Of a DNA stretch of 64,000 nucleotides, positions 7,448-14,832 are shown in pieces. Source of the DNA: Amycolatopsis sp. cg9 (GTDB lineage: Bacteria > Actinomycetota > Actinomycetes > Mycobacteriales > Pseudonocardiaceae); assembly GCF_041346945.1 (NCBI RefSeq), contig NZ_CP166850.1:10028501-10092500 (forward strand). The letters run 5' to 3'. The position numbers and the translations under genes were made by a program. The first letter of the stretch is position 1. Each line of letters begins with the position of its first letter. Under the pieces are notes generated by a model. It saw nothing but the letters and a program-made list of their open reading frames with translations, was not told where the DNA came from and did no database searches.

Positions 7448-9169
7448 GTGCAGACCGCCGACGTTACCGAGGAGCTGGCGCGCCGCGTCGTGACCGCCGC
7501 CGGCCGGGCACTGGCCGTCGACCTGACACCGGAGCAGGCGCTGATCCAGGCGTCGCCGCGCGAAGGCGTCGACTACCAGGCGAACCTCGCGATGAGCCTC
7601 GGCAAACGGCTCGGCCGCCCGCCGCGTGAGGTCGCTGAAATGATCGCCGGCGCACTGGAGCTCGACGGCATCGCGGGGCCGCCCGAAATCGCCGGGCCCG
7701 GCTTCCTCAACTTCGCGCTGCGCGAGGAATGGCTCGAAACGCGCGTCGGCGCGGTGCTCGGCGATCCGCGGCTGGGTGTGCCGGAAACCGCGTCGCCACG
7801 GCGGATCGCGCTCGACTACAGCAGCCCGAACGTGGCCAAGGAGATGCACGTCGGGCACCTGCGGACGTCGGTGATCGGCGACGCCCTCGCGCGCCTGCTG
7901 CGGTTCGCCGGCCACGAAGTGCTGCCGCACAACCACCTCGGCGACTGGGGTACGCCGTTCGGGATGCTCATCGAGCACCTGCTCGACGTCTCGGCCGGGC
8001 GAAGCGGCATCGCCGACCTCGACGCCTTCTACCGTGAAGCGCGCCGGAAGTTCGACACCGACGAGGCGTTCGCGGCCCGTGCGCGCGAGCGTGTCGTGCG
8101 GCTGCAAAGCGGTGACGAGGCGACGCTCGCCGTCTGGCGGGAGCTGATCGCCGAGTCGACGCGGCACTTCGACGAGGTCTACGCGCTGCTCGGGATTTCG
8201 CTGACGGACCAGGACAGCTACGGCGAGAGCTTCTACAACCCGTACCTCGCCGCGGTGGTCGACGACCTCGAAGAGGCCGGGCTGACCGAGATCAGCGACG
8301 GCGCGGTCTGCGTGTTCCCCGAAGGGTTCCGCAACCGCGAAGGCGACCGGCTGCCGCTGATCGTCCGCAAGCGCGACGGCGGCTACGGGTACGCCGCCAC
8401 GGACCTGGCCACCGTCCGGTACTGGACGGCCGAACGCGGGGCGACCGACCTGCTCTACGTCGTCGGGGCGCCGCAGGCCCAGCACTTCGCCATGGTGTTC
8501 GCCGTCTGCCGCGCGGCGGGCTGGCTGACCGGGCGCGCCGAGCACATCGGGTTCGGCACAGTCCTCGGCGCGGACGGCAAGACGATGCGGACCCGGTCCG
8601 GCGAGACCGTCAAGCTGGCCGACCTGCTCACCGAGGCCGTGACGCAGGCCGCCGCGGTCGTCGCCGAACGCAGCGAGCTCGATGCGGCGGGCCAGGCCGA
8701 AGTCGCCCGGGCGGTGGGCATCGGCGCGGTCAAGTACGCCGACCTGTCCGGCGACCGCGAACGCGACTACGTCTTCGCCTGGGACCGGATGCTCGCCAAG
8801 GAAGGCAACACCTCGGTGTACCTGCAGTACGCGCACGCGCGGACGCGGTCGATCCTCCGGAAGGTGGGCGAGCTGCCCCGCGGCGCGGAAATCGTGCTGG
8901 AAGCGCCCTCGGAACGGGCGCTGGCGCTGAAGCTGCTCCGGTTCGGCGAAGCGCTGAAGGCCGCGACGAACGGCTACGCGCCGCACAAGCTGTGCACGTA
9001 CCTGTACGAGACGGCGGTCGCGTTCTCCCGGTTCTTCGAGGAATGTCCGGTTCTGAAAGCGTCTTCACCGTCGCTGCGCGCGTCCCGGCTGCACTTGACT
9101 ACGCTGACATCGCAAACGCTCGCGCTCGGGCTCTCGCTGCTCGGCATCGAAGCGCCCGACCGGCTTTAG
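7448..9169 (+). CDS. argS: Arginine-tRNA ligase
   Basis: The 573-residue class I synthetase begins with a GTG after GAAGGAGGG. It has the additional N-terminal domain (1-110), then SSPNVAKEMHVGHLRTS carrying the HIGH-equivalent HVGH. As is usual for ArgRS there is no clear KMSKS; GADGKTMRTRSGE occupies that place. The C-terminal helical anticodon-binding domain includes YLQYAHARTRSILRK and ends LLGIEAPDRL, close to the normal ...P-E-R-M terminus. Length matches the E. coli enzyme. A possible -10 (TACGCT, 7408-7413) precedes it. It charges tRNA-Arg. Confidence 0.97.
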   Translation: MQTADVTEELARRVVTAAGRALAVDLTPEQALIQASPREGVDYQANLAMSLGKRLGRPPREVAEMIAGALELDGIAGPPEIAGPGFLNFALREEWLETRVGAVLGDPRLGVPETASPRRIALDYSSPNVAKEMHVGHLRTSVIGDALARLLRFAGHEVLPHNHLGDWGTPFGMLIEHLLDVSAGRSGIADLDAFYREARRKFDTDEAFAARARERVVRLQSGDEATLAVWRELIAESTRHFDEVYALLGISLTDQDSYGESFYNPYLAAVVDDLEEAGLTEISDGAVCVFPEGFRNREGDRLPLIVRKRDGGYGYAATDLATVRYWTAERGATDLLYVVGAPQAQHFAMVFAVCRAAGWLTGRAEHIGFGTVLGADGKTMRTRSGETVKLADLLTEAVTQAAAVVAERSELDAAGQAEVARAVGIGAVKYADLSGDRERDYVFAWDRMLAKEGNTSVYLQYAHARTRSILRKVGELPRGAEIVLEAPSERALALKLLRFGEALKAATNGYAPHKLCTYLYETAVAFSRFFEECPVLKASSPSLRASRLHLTTLTSQTLALGLSLLGIEAPDRL

Positions 9170-9180
9170 CGGAGACCACT

Positions 9181-9570
9181 GTGGAACTGCCCGCCGACCT
9201 CCTCGCGTTGCTGCGCGAACCCAGCCTCTGCTTCCTGGCGACGTCGATGCCGGACGGCTCGCCGCAGCTCACCCAGACCTGGGTGGACACCGACGGGACG
9301 CACATCCTGGTCAACACCGTGCTGGGGCACCAGAAGCAGCGCAACATCGAGCGCGACCCGCGGGTGGCGCTCAACGTGGCCGACCGCGACCGGCCGTCGC
9401 GGTACTACGCGGTCCGCGGGCGGGTCGTCGACACGACCGAGGAAGGCGCCGTCGAGCACATCGAGGAGCTCGCGCAGCGCTACCTCGGCGGTCCGTACCC
9501 GTGGTGGGGCGGCCGGGACCAGACGCGGCTGCTGCTGACGGTCAAGGCCGACCGGATCAGCCCGTCATGA
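9181..9570 (+). CDS. PPOX-class (probably F420-dependent) oxidoreductase
   Basis: From the GTG at 9181 the protein is 129 residues with the split-barrel flavin/deazaflavin-binding fold: LCFLATSMPDGSPQLTQTWV, ILVNTVLGHQKQRNIERDPR (KxxNI-R phosphate-binding pattern) and YYAVRGRVVDTTE. Small actinobacterial members of this family usually bind F420 rather than FMN, and this one resembles the M. tuberculosis Rv1155-like group. The frame is open upstream into argS, but the start 11 bp after argS fits the conserved N-terminus. It overlaps the next gene by ATGA, so both are co-translated. Confidence 0.85.
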   Translation: MELPADLLALLREPSLCFLATSMPDGSPQLTQTWVDTDGTHILVNTVLGHQKQRNIERDPRVALNVADRDRPSRYYAVRGRVVDTTEEGAVEHIEELAQRYLGGPYPWWGGRDQTRLLLTVKADRISPS

Positions 9571-9851
9571 TCATCATCGCCGGCTGGCTCGCGGTCGCGC
9601 CCGAAACGCGGAACTCCTACCTGGCAGGGTGCGCCGAAGCCGTGCGGCTGGCGCGGGAAGCGCCGGGCTGCCTCGAGTACGCGCTGGGCGCCGACCTGCT
9701 CGACGCCGGCCGGATCACCGTGTACGAGCGCTGGGAGTCCGACGAGGACCTCGAGCGATTCCGCGGGTCCGGGCCGTCGGACGAGCAGTCCGCGCAGATC
9801 CTCGACGCCTCGGTGGCGCGCTACCGCATTTCGGCGGTCGAGGCGCCGTGA
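9567..9851 (+). CDS. ABM-domain (putative quinol monooxygenase-like) protein
   Basis: The 94-residue protein has the antibiotic-biosynthesis-monooxygenase ferredoxin-like fold pattern: MIIIAGWLAVAPETR, REAPGCLEYALGADLLD, RITVYERWESDEDLERF. Members (YgiN, ActVA-Orf6-like) oxidise quinols or polyketide anthrones without cofactor; many are uncharacterised. Its ATG overlaps the preceding stop (ATGA), so it is probably made together with the PPOX protein. Its last 31 bp overlap the 3' end of the convergent TetR gene. The substrate is unknown. Confidence 0.75.
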   Translation: MIIIAGWLAVAPETRNSYLAGCAEAVRLAREAPGCLEYALGADLLDAGRITVYERWESDEDLERFRGSGPSDEQSAQILDASVARYRISAVEAP

Positions 9852-10420
9852 GCCGCTAGCAGCGTCACGAGTTCGCCGGCCAGGCTCCGGCCGAGCGGCT
9901 CGCGGGTCGCGAGCAGGCGGTACCAGAGCACGCCGAACACGACGTCGATCACCGTGCGAGGTGCGACGCCGTCGGGCAGTTCGCCGCGCTCGGCGGCGCG
10001 GCCGACGATCGTGCCGAGCGCTTCGCGGCGGCGGTCCAGGAAGTCTTCGCGGAACCGTTTGCCGAACTCCGGGTCGAGCTGCGCCTGCGCCATGAGCGCG
10101 CGCAGCGTGTCCGAGACCTGGTTCTTCTCCCCCAGCGCGAACGTGCTGACCAGGAACTGCCCGAGGTCGGCGCGGAAGGACCCTTCGTCGGGGATCGGGA
10201 TCTGCAGGTCGGCCTTCGTCGCGAGCGCGTCGAGCAGGACGTCGGCCTTCGACGGCCACCAGCGGTAGATCGTCTGCTTGCCGACGCCCGAGCGCGCGGC
10301 GATGCCCTCGATGGTCAGCGTGCCGTAGCCCGCTTCGGCGACCAGGTCGAGCGTGGCGGCGAGGATCGCGAGCCGGCTCTGCTCGCTGCGCTTGCGGCCG
10401 GGACGGGACTGGTCGGTCAT
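9821..10420 (-). CDS. TetR/AcrR family repressor
   Basis: The 199-residue protein has an N-terminal helix-turn-helix of the TetR type (ILAATLDLVAEAGYGTLTIEGIAARSGVGKQTIYRWWPSK, split over residues 18-57) after a GRKRSEQSR arm, and a C-terminal helical ligand domain. It is divergent from the SDR gene at 10483, and a palindromic operator lies between them. It most likely represses that SDR gene and itself. The ligand is unknown. Its 3' end overlaps the ABM gene. Confidence 0.9.
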   Translation of the reverse strand: MTDQSRPGRKRSEQSRLAILAATLDLVAEAGYGTLTIEGIAARSGVGKQTIYRWWPSKADVLLDALATKADLQIPIPDEGSFRADLGQFLVSTFALGEKNQVSDTLRALMAQAQLDPEFGKRFREDFLDRRREALGTIVGRAAERGELPDGVAPRTVIDVVFGVLWYRLLATREPLGRSLAGELVTLLAAHGASTAEMR

Positions 10421-10444
10421 GGGATCCGATGGTACCGTCGATTT

Positions 10445-10466
10445 CGAAACGAGACGTACCGGTTCG
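10445..10466. promoter_or_regulatory. Palindromic operator between TetR and SDR genes
   Basis: This 22-bp palindrome is built from half-sites CGAAnCGnn flanking a central ACGT (centre 10455/10456). It matches at 16 of 22 positions. It lies 24 bp upstream of the TetR start and 16 bp upstream of the SDR start, the usual place for TetR control of a divergent pair. Operators of this form are typical of GRKRS-armed TetR proteins. Binding by the adjacent TetR is inferred. Confidence 0.6.
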
Positions 10467-10482
10467 AAATGAGGAACAACGC

Positions 10483-11196
10483 ATGAGCATCGCTCTCGTC
10501 GCCGGCGGCACCTCGGGCATCGGCCTGGCGACCGCGCGGCGGCTGCACCGGCAGGGCTACGAAGTCCACCTCACCGGCCGCGGCAAGGAACGCCTGGACG
10601 ACGTCGCGGCGAGCGACCCGCAGCTGACCGGCCACCAAGCCGACGGCGGCGACGCCACGGCGATGGCCGCGCTGGCGTCGTCGCTGGGGACGGTCGACGT
10701 GCTGGTGGTGAGCCTCTCCGGCGCCGAAGGCATGGGGCCGATCGATTCACTGGACCTCGACGTGCTGCGGCGGGCGTTCGACGCGAAGTTCTGGGCGCAC
10801 CTGACGACGATCCAGGCCGTCCTGCCGCACCTGGCCGCGGACGGCTCGATCACGCTGCTCAGCGCGATCACGGCCCGGGCCGCGATGCCGGGGACGGCGG
10901 GGATCGGCGCCCTGAACGCGGCCATCGAAGCACTGGTCAAGCCGCTGGCGGTGGAGCTGGCGCCCCGACGGGTCAACGCGGTCTCGCCGGGCGTCGTCGA
11001 CACGGCCTGGTGGAGCGGCTTCCCGGCGGAGGTGCGGGAGGGGTTCTTCGCCCAGACAGCGGCTTCGATCCCGGCACGGCGAGTCGCTACGGCCGACGAC
11101 GTGGCCGAGGTGGTGGCTTTGGCGGCGACGAACGCCAACCTGACAGGCACGGTCCTGGAGGCCGACGGCGGCGCACGGCTGGTGTCGATGGGGTGA
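10483..11196 (+). CDS. Short-chain dehydrogenase/reductase
   Basis: The 237-residue SDR starts MSIALVAGGTSGIGLATARR, giving the Rossmann GGTSGIG cofactor motif. The active site is atypical: the usual Y-x3-K is replaced by a region around GTAGIGALNAAIEALVK, which keeps the Lys but has no Tyr at the expected position. The Ser is present in TLLSAITAR. The C-terminal RVNAVSPGVVDTAWW is normal. Lack of the catalytic Tyr suggests altered chemistry or a binding role, so the oxidoreductase name is by fold only. It is controlled with the divergent TetR. Confidence 0.85.
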   Translation: MSIALVAGGTSGIGLATARRLHRQGYEVHLTGRGKERLDDVAASDPQLTGHQADGGDATAMAALASSLGTVDVLVVSLSGAEGMGPIDSLDLDVLRRAFDAKFWAHLTTIQAVLPHLAADGSITLLSAITARAAMPGTAGIGALNAAIEALVKPLAVELAPRRVNAVSPGVVDTAWWSGFPAEVREGFFAQTAASIPARRVATADDVAEVVALAATNANLTGTVLEADGGARLVSMG

Positions 11197-11197
11197 A

Positions 11198-11227
11198 GAC
11201 CGGCACTTTCACGTGAAAGTGCCGGTC
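11198..11227. terminator. Perfect 30-bp palindrome, bidirectional terminator
   Basis: Perfect inverted repeat (GACCGGCACTTTCAC and its complement, no loop) between the convergent SDR and proB genes, 1 bp after the SDR stop. There is no T-tract, as is common for actinobacterial hairpin terminators. Confidence 0.65.
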
Positions 11228-11331
11228 GGCGGCCGGGGGTTGGCGGCGCTCGGCGCGGGCCGGCGACGAGGCCGGGCGCGCCGACCGGGCCGGGGCTGGT
11301 GAGAGCGGCCTGTGTGGGTGGTGGAGCGGGG

Positions 11332-12441
11332 TCAGCGGCGCAGTGGGACCAGGTCGTCCGCGTGGACCACCTCGCGGCGCTGTTCCTCCGGCAGTTCCGG
11401 GGTGGAGCGGCCGATCAGGTCCGGGAGTTCCGTCGCGTCGAACGCCACCACTCCGCGGGCCACCGCGCGGTCCTTCGCGTCCACCAGGTCGACCACGTCG
11501 CCGGCCTGGAAGTCGCCCTCCACGCCGGTTATGCCTGCTGCCAGCAAGGACCTGCGGCGGCGGACCACCGCTGTCACCGCGCCGTCGTCCAGGCGGAGTT
11601 TGCCCGTGGTGTCGGCCGCGTAGCCCAGCCAGAAACGGCGGGCCGACAGGCGGGTGTCCGCCGGGGCGAACGCGGTGCCCGGGGAAGCCGTGGTCAGGGC
11701 GGCGGACGCTTCCGAGGCCGCGGCCAGGAGGACCGGGATGCCCGCGCCCGCCGCGGTTCGGGCGGCCGCCAGTTTCGAGACCATGCCGCCGGTGCCCAGG
11801 CCGGAGCTGGACATGCCGACCGAGATTCCGTCCACATCGGACTCCGACAGGACTTCGGTCAGCTTGCGGGTCGCGCCCTCGCGGGGGTCGCCGTCGTACA
11901 GACCGTCCACATCGGACAGCAGGAGGAGTGCATCGGCGCCGATCAGGTGGGCCACCAGTGCCGCCAGGCGGTCGTTGTCGCCGAAGCGGATTTCCTCCGT
12001 TGCCACCGTGTCGTTCTCGTTGACCACCGGGACCGCGCCGAGGGCCAGCAGCCGCGAGAACGTTCGCTGCGCGTTGCGGTAGTGGGACCGGCGGACGACG
12101 TCGTCGGACGTCAGCAGCACCTGCCCGACCGTCAGCGCGTACCTCCCGAACGATTCGGCGTACGCGTGCGCCAGCGCCAGCTGGCCGACGCTCGCCGCCG
12201 CCTGCTGGGTCGCCAGGTCGCGGGGGCGCTTGCCGAGGGAGAGCGGGGCCAGGCCGGCGCCGATCGCGCCCGAGGACACCAGGACGATCTGGGTGTCGCG
12301 GGCGACGCGCTCGGCGATCGCGTCGACCAGCGCGTCCAGCCGGGCCACGTCGAGGCCGCTGCCCGCGGTGGTCAGCGCCGACGAACCGACCTTCACCACC
12401 ACGCGGCGCGCGGCCGCGATGGCCTGCCGGGTGCCACTCAC
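11332..12441 (-). CDS. proB: Glutamate 5-kinase
   Basis: The 369-residue enzyme phosphorylates glutamate, the first step of proline synthesis. The amino-acid-kinase domain shows [40 protein letters not shown] and [19 protein letters not shown] domain follows (about 275-360, including [14 protein letters not shown]). Length matches PUA-containing ProB. Its ATG overlaps the obgE stop (ATGA), so it is translationally coupled to obgE. proA, often close by in actinobacteria, is absent from this window. Confidence 0.97.
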   Translation of the reverse strand: MSGTRQAIAAARRVVVKVGSSALTTAGSGLDVARLDALVDAIAERVARDTQIVLVSSGAIGAGLAPLSLGKRPRDLATQQAAASVGQLALAHAYAESFGRYALTVGQVLLTSDDVVRRSHYRNAQRTFSRLLALGAVPVVNENDTVATEEIRFGDNDRLAALVAHLIGADALLLLSDVDGLYDGDPREGATRKLTEVLSESDVDGISVGMSSSGLGTGGMVSKLAAARTAAGAGIPVLLAAASEASAALTTASPGTAFAPADTRLSARRFWLGYAADTTGKLRLDDGAVTAVVRRRRSLLAAGITGVEGDFQAGDVVDLVDAKDRAVARGVVAFDATELPDLIGRSTPELPEEQRREVVHADDLVPLRR

Positions 12442-13895
12442 TCGCCGGCGTCCTGGTCGTCGTCGAACTCGCCCGTGCCTTCACGGCGGATGCGGCGGGC
12501 CTCCTTGCGCTCGGACGCGCCGACCCGGTCGCTGCGCTCCAGCCGGACGTCGGTGCCGCGCCCGGACAGGTGGACCGCGACGCTCGGCGTCGACGGCTCC
12601 CACTCGAACTGGACGTCGCCGATCGTGACGGGGCTGCCGGGCTTCGCGCCGAGCTTCGCCAGCTGCTCCTCGACGCCCAGGCGGTCCAGGCGGTCGGCGA
12701 GGTAGCCGACGGCCTCGTCGTTGGCGAAGTCGGTCTGGCGGATCCAGCGCTCCGGCCGGGCGCCGCGCACGATGAACGCGCCCTCTTCCTCCGGGTCGAC
12801 CTCGACGGTGAACCCGGAGTCGTCGACCGCGAGCGGCCGCAGGACGATCTTCTCCGGCTCCAGCACCGGCTGCGCCTCGCGGTACTGCTCGACGATCGCC
12901 GCGAGCGCGAACGTCAGCTCCCGCAGGCCCTTGCGGGACGCGGTCGAGACCTCGAAGACCTGCAGGCCACGGGCTTCCAGGTCCGGCCGGACGAACTCGG
13001 CGAGCTCGGCGGCCTCCGGGACGTCGATCTTGTTGAGCACGACCACCCGCGGGCGCTCTTCGAGCTTCCCGCCCAGGCTCGGCGTGTACTTCGCGAGCTC
13101 GGCTTCGAGCGCGTCCACATCGGACAGCGGGTCGCGGCCGGGCTCGAGCGTCGCGCAGTCGACGACGTGCACCAGCACCGCGCACCGCTCGATGTGGCGG
13201 AGGAAGTCGAGGCCCAGGCCCTTGCCCTCGGACGCGCCGGGGATCAGGCCGGGCACGTCGGCCATCGTGAAGACCGTGTCGCCGCCGGTGATGACGCCGA
13301 GGTTCGGCACGAGCGTGGTGAACGGGTAGTCGGCGATCTTCGGCTTGGCCGCGGACAGCACCGAGATCAGCGACGACTTGCCCGCGGACGGGAAGCCGAG
13401 CAGGCCGACGTCGGCGACCGAGCGCAGCTCCAGCGTCAGGTCACGGCTCTCGCCCGGCTCGCCGAGCAACGCGAACCCGGGTGCCTTGCGGGCCTTCGAC
13501 GCGAGCGCCGCGTTGCCGAGGCCGCCGCGGCCGCCCTGGGCGGCGACGAACGTGGTGCCCGGGCCGATCAGGTCGGCGACCAGCTCGCCGTCTTCGGTGA
13601 ACACGACGGTGCCGGACGGCACCTTCATCACCAGCGACTCCCCCGCCGCGCCCGCGCGGTTGCCGCCCTGGCCCATCTTGCCGCTGCCGGCCTTGGCGTG
13701 CGGGCGGAAGTGGAAGTCGAGCAGGGTGTGCACGTTCGGGTCGACGACCAGCAGGACGTCGCCGCCGTTGCCGCCGTTGCCGCCGTCCGGGCCGCCGAGG
13801 GGCTTGAACTTCTCGCGGTGCACCGAGGCGCAGCCGTTCCCACCGTCACCGGCGGTCAGGTGGATGACCGCGCGGTCCACGAACCGGGACGCCAT
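12438..13895 (-). CDS. obgE: GTPase Obg (CgtA)
   Basis: The 485-residue protein has the three Obg domains: the N-terminal glycine-rich Obg fold (1-160), the G domain with [16 protein letters not shown] and NKIDVPE, and a C-terminal OCT domain (about 340-430) with a charged tail. It acts in 50S assembly and stress signalling. The ATG is preceded by AAAGAGG. The leader upstream of this gene holds three hairpins, the last with a T-tract (see the terminator entries), which could attenuate expression of obgE-proB. Confidence 0.97.
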   Translation of the reverse strand: MASRFVDRAVIHLTAGDGGNGCASVHREKFKPLGGPDGGNGGNGGDVLLVVDPNVHTLLDFHFRPHAKAGSGKMGQGGNRAGAAGESLVMKVPSGTVVFTEDGELVADLIGPGTTFVAAQGGRGGLGNAALASKARKAPGFALLGEPGESRDLTLELRSVADVGLLGFPSAGKSSLISVLSAAKPKIADYPFTTLVPNLGVITGGDTVFTMADVPGLIPGASEGKGLGLDFLRHIERCAVLVHVVDCATLEPGRDPLSDVDALEAELAKYTPSLGGKLEERPRVVVLNKIDVPEAAELAEFVRPDLEARGLQVFEVSTASRKGLRELTFALAAIVEQYREAQPVLEPEKIVLRPLAVDDSGFTVEVDPEEEGAFIVRGARPERWIRQTDFANDEAVGYLADRLDRLGVEEQLAKLGAKPGSPVTIGDVQFEWEPSTPSVAVHLSGRGTDVRLERSDRVGASERKEARRIRREGTGEFDDDQDAGE

Positions 13896-13913
13896 ATTCA
13901 GCCTCTTTCACGC

Positions 13914-13958
13914 AAAAAACGGTGCGAGCCACGCTGGGTCTGCCAGCGGCCGCACCGT
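13914..13958 (-). terminator. Intrinsic-type terminator/attenuator in the obgE leader
   Basis: On the minus strand, ACGGTGCG (13958-13951) pairs perfectly with CGCACCGT (13926-13919), with an inner GCTGG/CCAGC stem, and a run of T residues follows (complement of 13914-13918). It ends about 18 nt before the obgE ATG, so no promoter fits between it and obgE. It must either stop most rplU-rpmA transcripts or act as an attenuator. Confidence 0.6.
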
Positions 13959-13964
13959 GGGGGT

Positions 13965-13984
13965 CCGGGGGCTCGGGCCCCCGG
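13965..13984. terminator. GC-rich hairpin in the rpmA-obgE gap
   Basis: CCGGGGGC (13965-13972) and GCCCCCGG (13977-13984) form a perfect 8-bp stem with a 4-base loop. It sits between two other hairpins in the 158-bp rpmA-obgE gap. Confidence 0.45.
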
Positions 13985-13999
13985 GTTGACACATGGAAC

Positions 14000-14040
14000 G
14001 GGCGACGTGTGTCCGCGTATTCCGCGGACACACGTCGCCC
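14000..14040. terminator. Strong hairpin downstream of rpmA
   Basis: A perfect 18-bp stem (14000-14017 with 14023-14040) around a 5-base loop, 13 bp past the rpmA stop. It probably ends the rplU-rpmA message. No T-tract follows. Confidence 0.65.
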
Positions 14041-14053
14041 CAAAGATCGCCCG

Positions 14054-14314
14054 TTACGCCTCGGCCGGCACGACGATGTTGACCGTCTTGCGGCCACGCT
14101 TCTCGCCGAACTGGACCGCACCGGCGGCCAGGGCGAACAGCGTGTCGTCGCCGCCGCGGCCGACGTTCACGCCCGGGTGGAACTTGGTGCCGCGCTGGCG
14201 GATCAGGATCTCGCCCGCGTTGACTTCCTGGCCGCCGTAGCGCTTGACGCCGAGGCGCTGCGCGTTCGAGTCACGACCGTTGCGGGAGCTGGAAGCACCC
14301 TTCTTGTGAGCCAT
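14054..14314 (-). CDS. rpmA: 50S ribosomal protein bL27
   Basis: The 86-residue protein begins [20 protein letters not shown], the conserved bL27 N-terminus that reaches towards the peptidyl-transferase centre, and continues with [20 protein letters not shown] and [11 protein letters not shown]. It needs no N-terminal processing of the firmicute type, because MAHKKG is already at the start. It lies 39 bp downstream of rplU. Confidence 0.98.
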   Translation of the reverse strand: MAHKKGASSSRNGRDSNAQRLGVKRYGGQEVNAGEILIRQRGTKFHPGVNVGRGGDDTLFALAAGAVQFGEKRGRKTVNIVVPAEA

Positions 14315-14353
14315 AGCTCAGTCCTCTTTCTTACCGAAGATCCGGAGAAGTTC

Positions 14354-14668
14354 TTACTTGGAGATGGCGGTGACCTCGACGCGGGTCAGCTTCTGCCGGT
14401 GACCCTGGCGCTTGTGGTAGCCCGTCTTGTTCTTGAACTTGTGGATCCGGATCTTCGGACCCTTGGTCTGCTCGACGACCTTGCCGGTGACCGAGACCTT
14501 CGCCAACGCGTCGGCGTCCGTGGTGACCTCGCCACCGTCCACGAACAGCACGGCGGGAAGGATGTGCTCGGTGCCCGGCTCGCCCTCGAGCTTCTCGACC
14601 TCGACGACGTCGCCGACGGCCACCTTGTACTGCTTGCCGCCGGTCTTGACGATCGCGTACGCCGACAC
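14354..14668 (-). CDS. rplU: 50S ribosomal protein bL21
   Basis: From a GTG at 14668 the protein is 104 residues, with [24 protein letters not shown] at the start (first 19 residues are the bL21 signature), [20 protein letters not shown] in the rRNA-binding centre and a short C-terminus. AGGAG at 14675-14679 lies 6 nt before the GTG and decides the start. An in-frame ATG at 14683 would overlap the ribosome-binding site. bL21 binds 23S rRNA and is followed by rpmA. Confidence 0.97.
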   Translation of the reverse strand: MSAYAIVKTGGKQYKVAVGDVVEVEKLEGEPGTEHILPAVLFVDGGEVTTDADALAKVSVTGKVVEQTKGPKIRIHKFKNKTGYHKRQGHRQKLTRVEVTAISK

Positions 14669-14791
14669 GGAAGTCTCCTGCATTACTCGACAATGGGTGG
14701 GGGCCCGCGCGACCGGCCCACCCGAATGGAGCGGCGGTCCTGGACTCGCGCAGCGACCTGCTCTGGTGGCAGGCCGTACTACAGGTTACGT

Positions 14792-14825
14792 GGGGTGCCC
14801 CGGTGCGTTACCACCGGGGTCCCCC
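14792..14825 (-). terminator. Hairpin downstream of rne
   Basis: CCCCGGTG (14798-14805) pairs with CACCGGGG (14812-14819), extended by an outer GGGG/CCCC pairing with a small internal loop. It lies 8 bp past the rne stop and upstream of rplU. Confidence 0.6.
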
Positions 14826-14832
14826 TAAGCAA

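Noticed and set aside
5252..8986. Long minus-strand open frame opposite recQ, the MHS transporter and argS
   Set aside because: Three clear plus-strand genes with motifs and ribosome-binding sites cover it; no motif was found in the antisense product.
14684..14791. Gap upstream of rplU examined for an L21 leader
   Set aside because: No structure matching known L21 leaders could be recognised by eye; only the rne terminator hairpin is clear.
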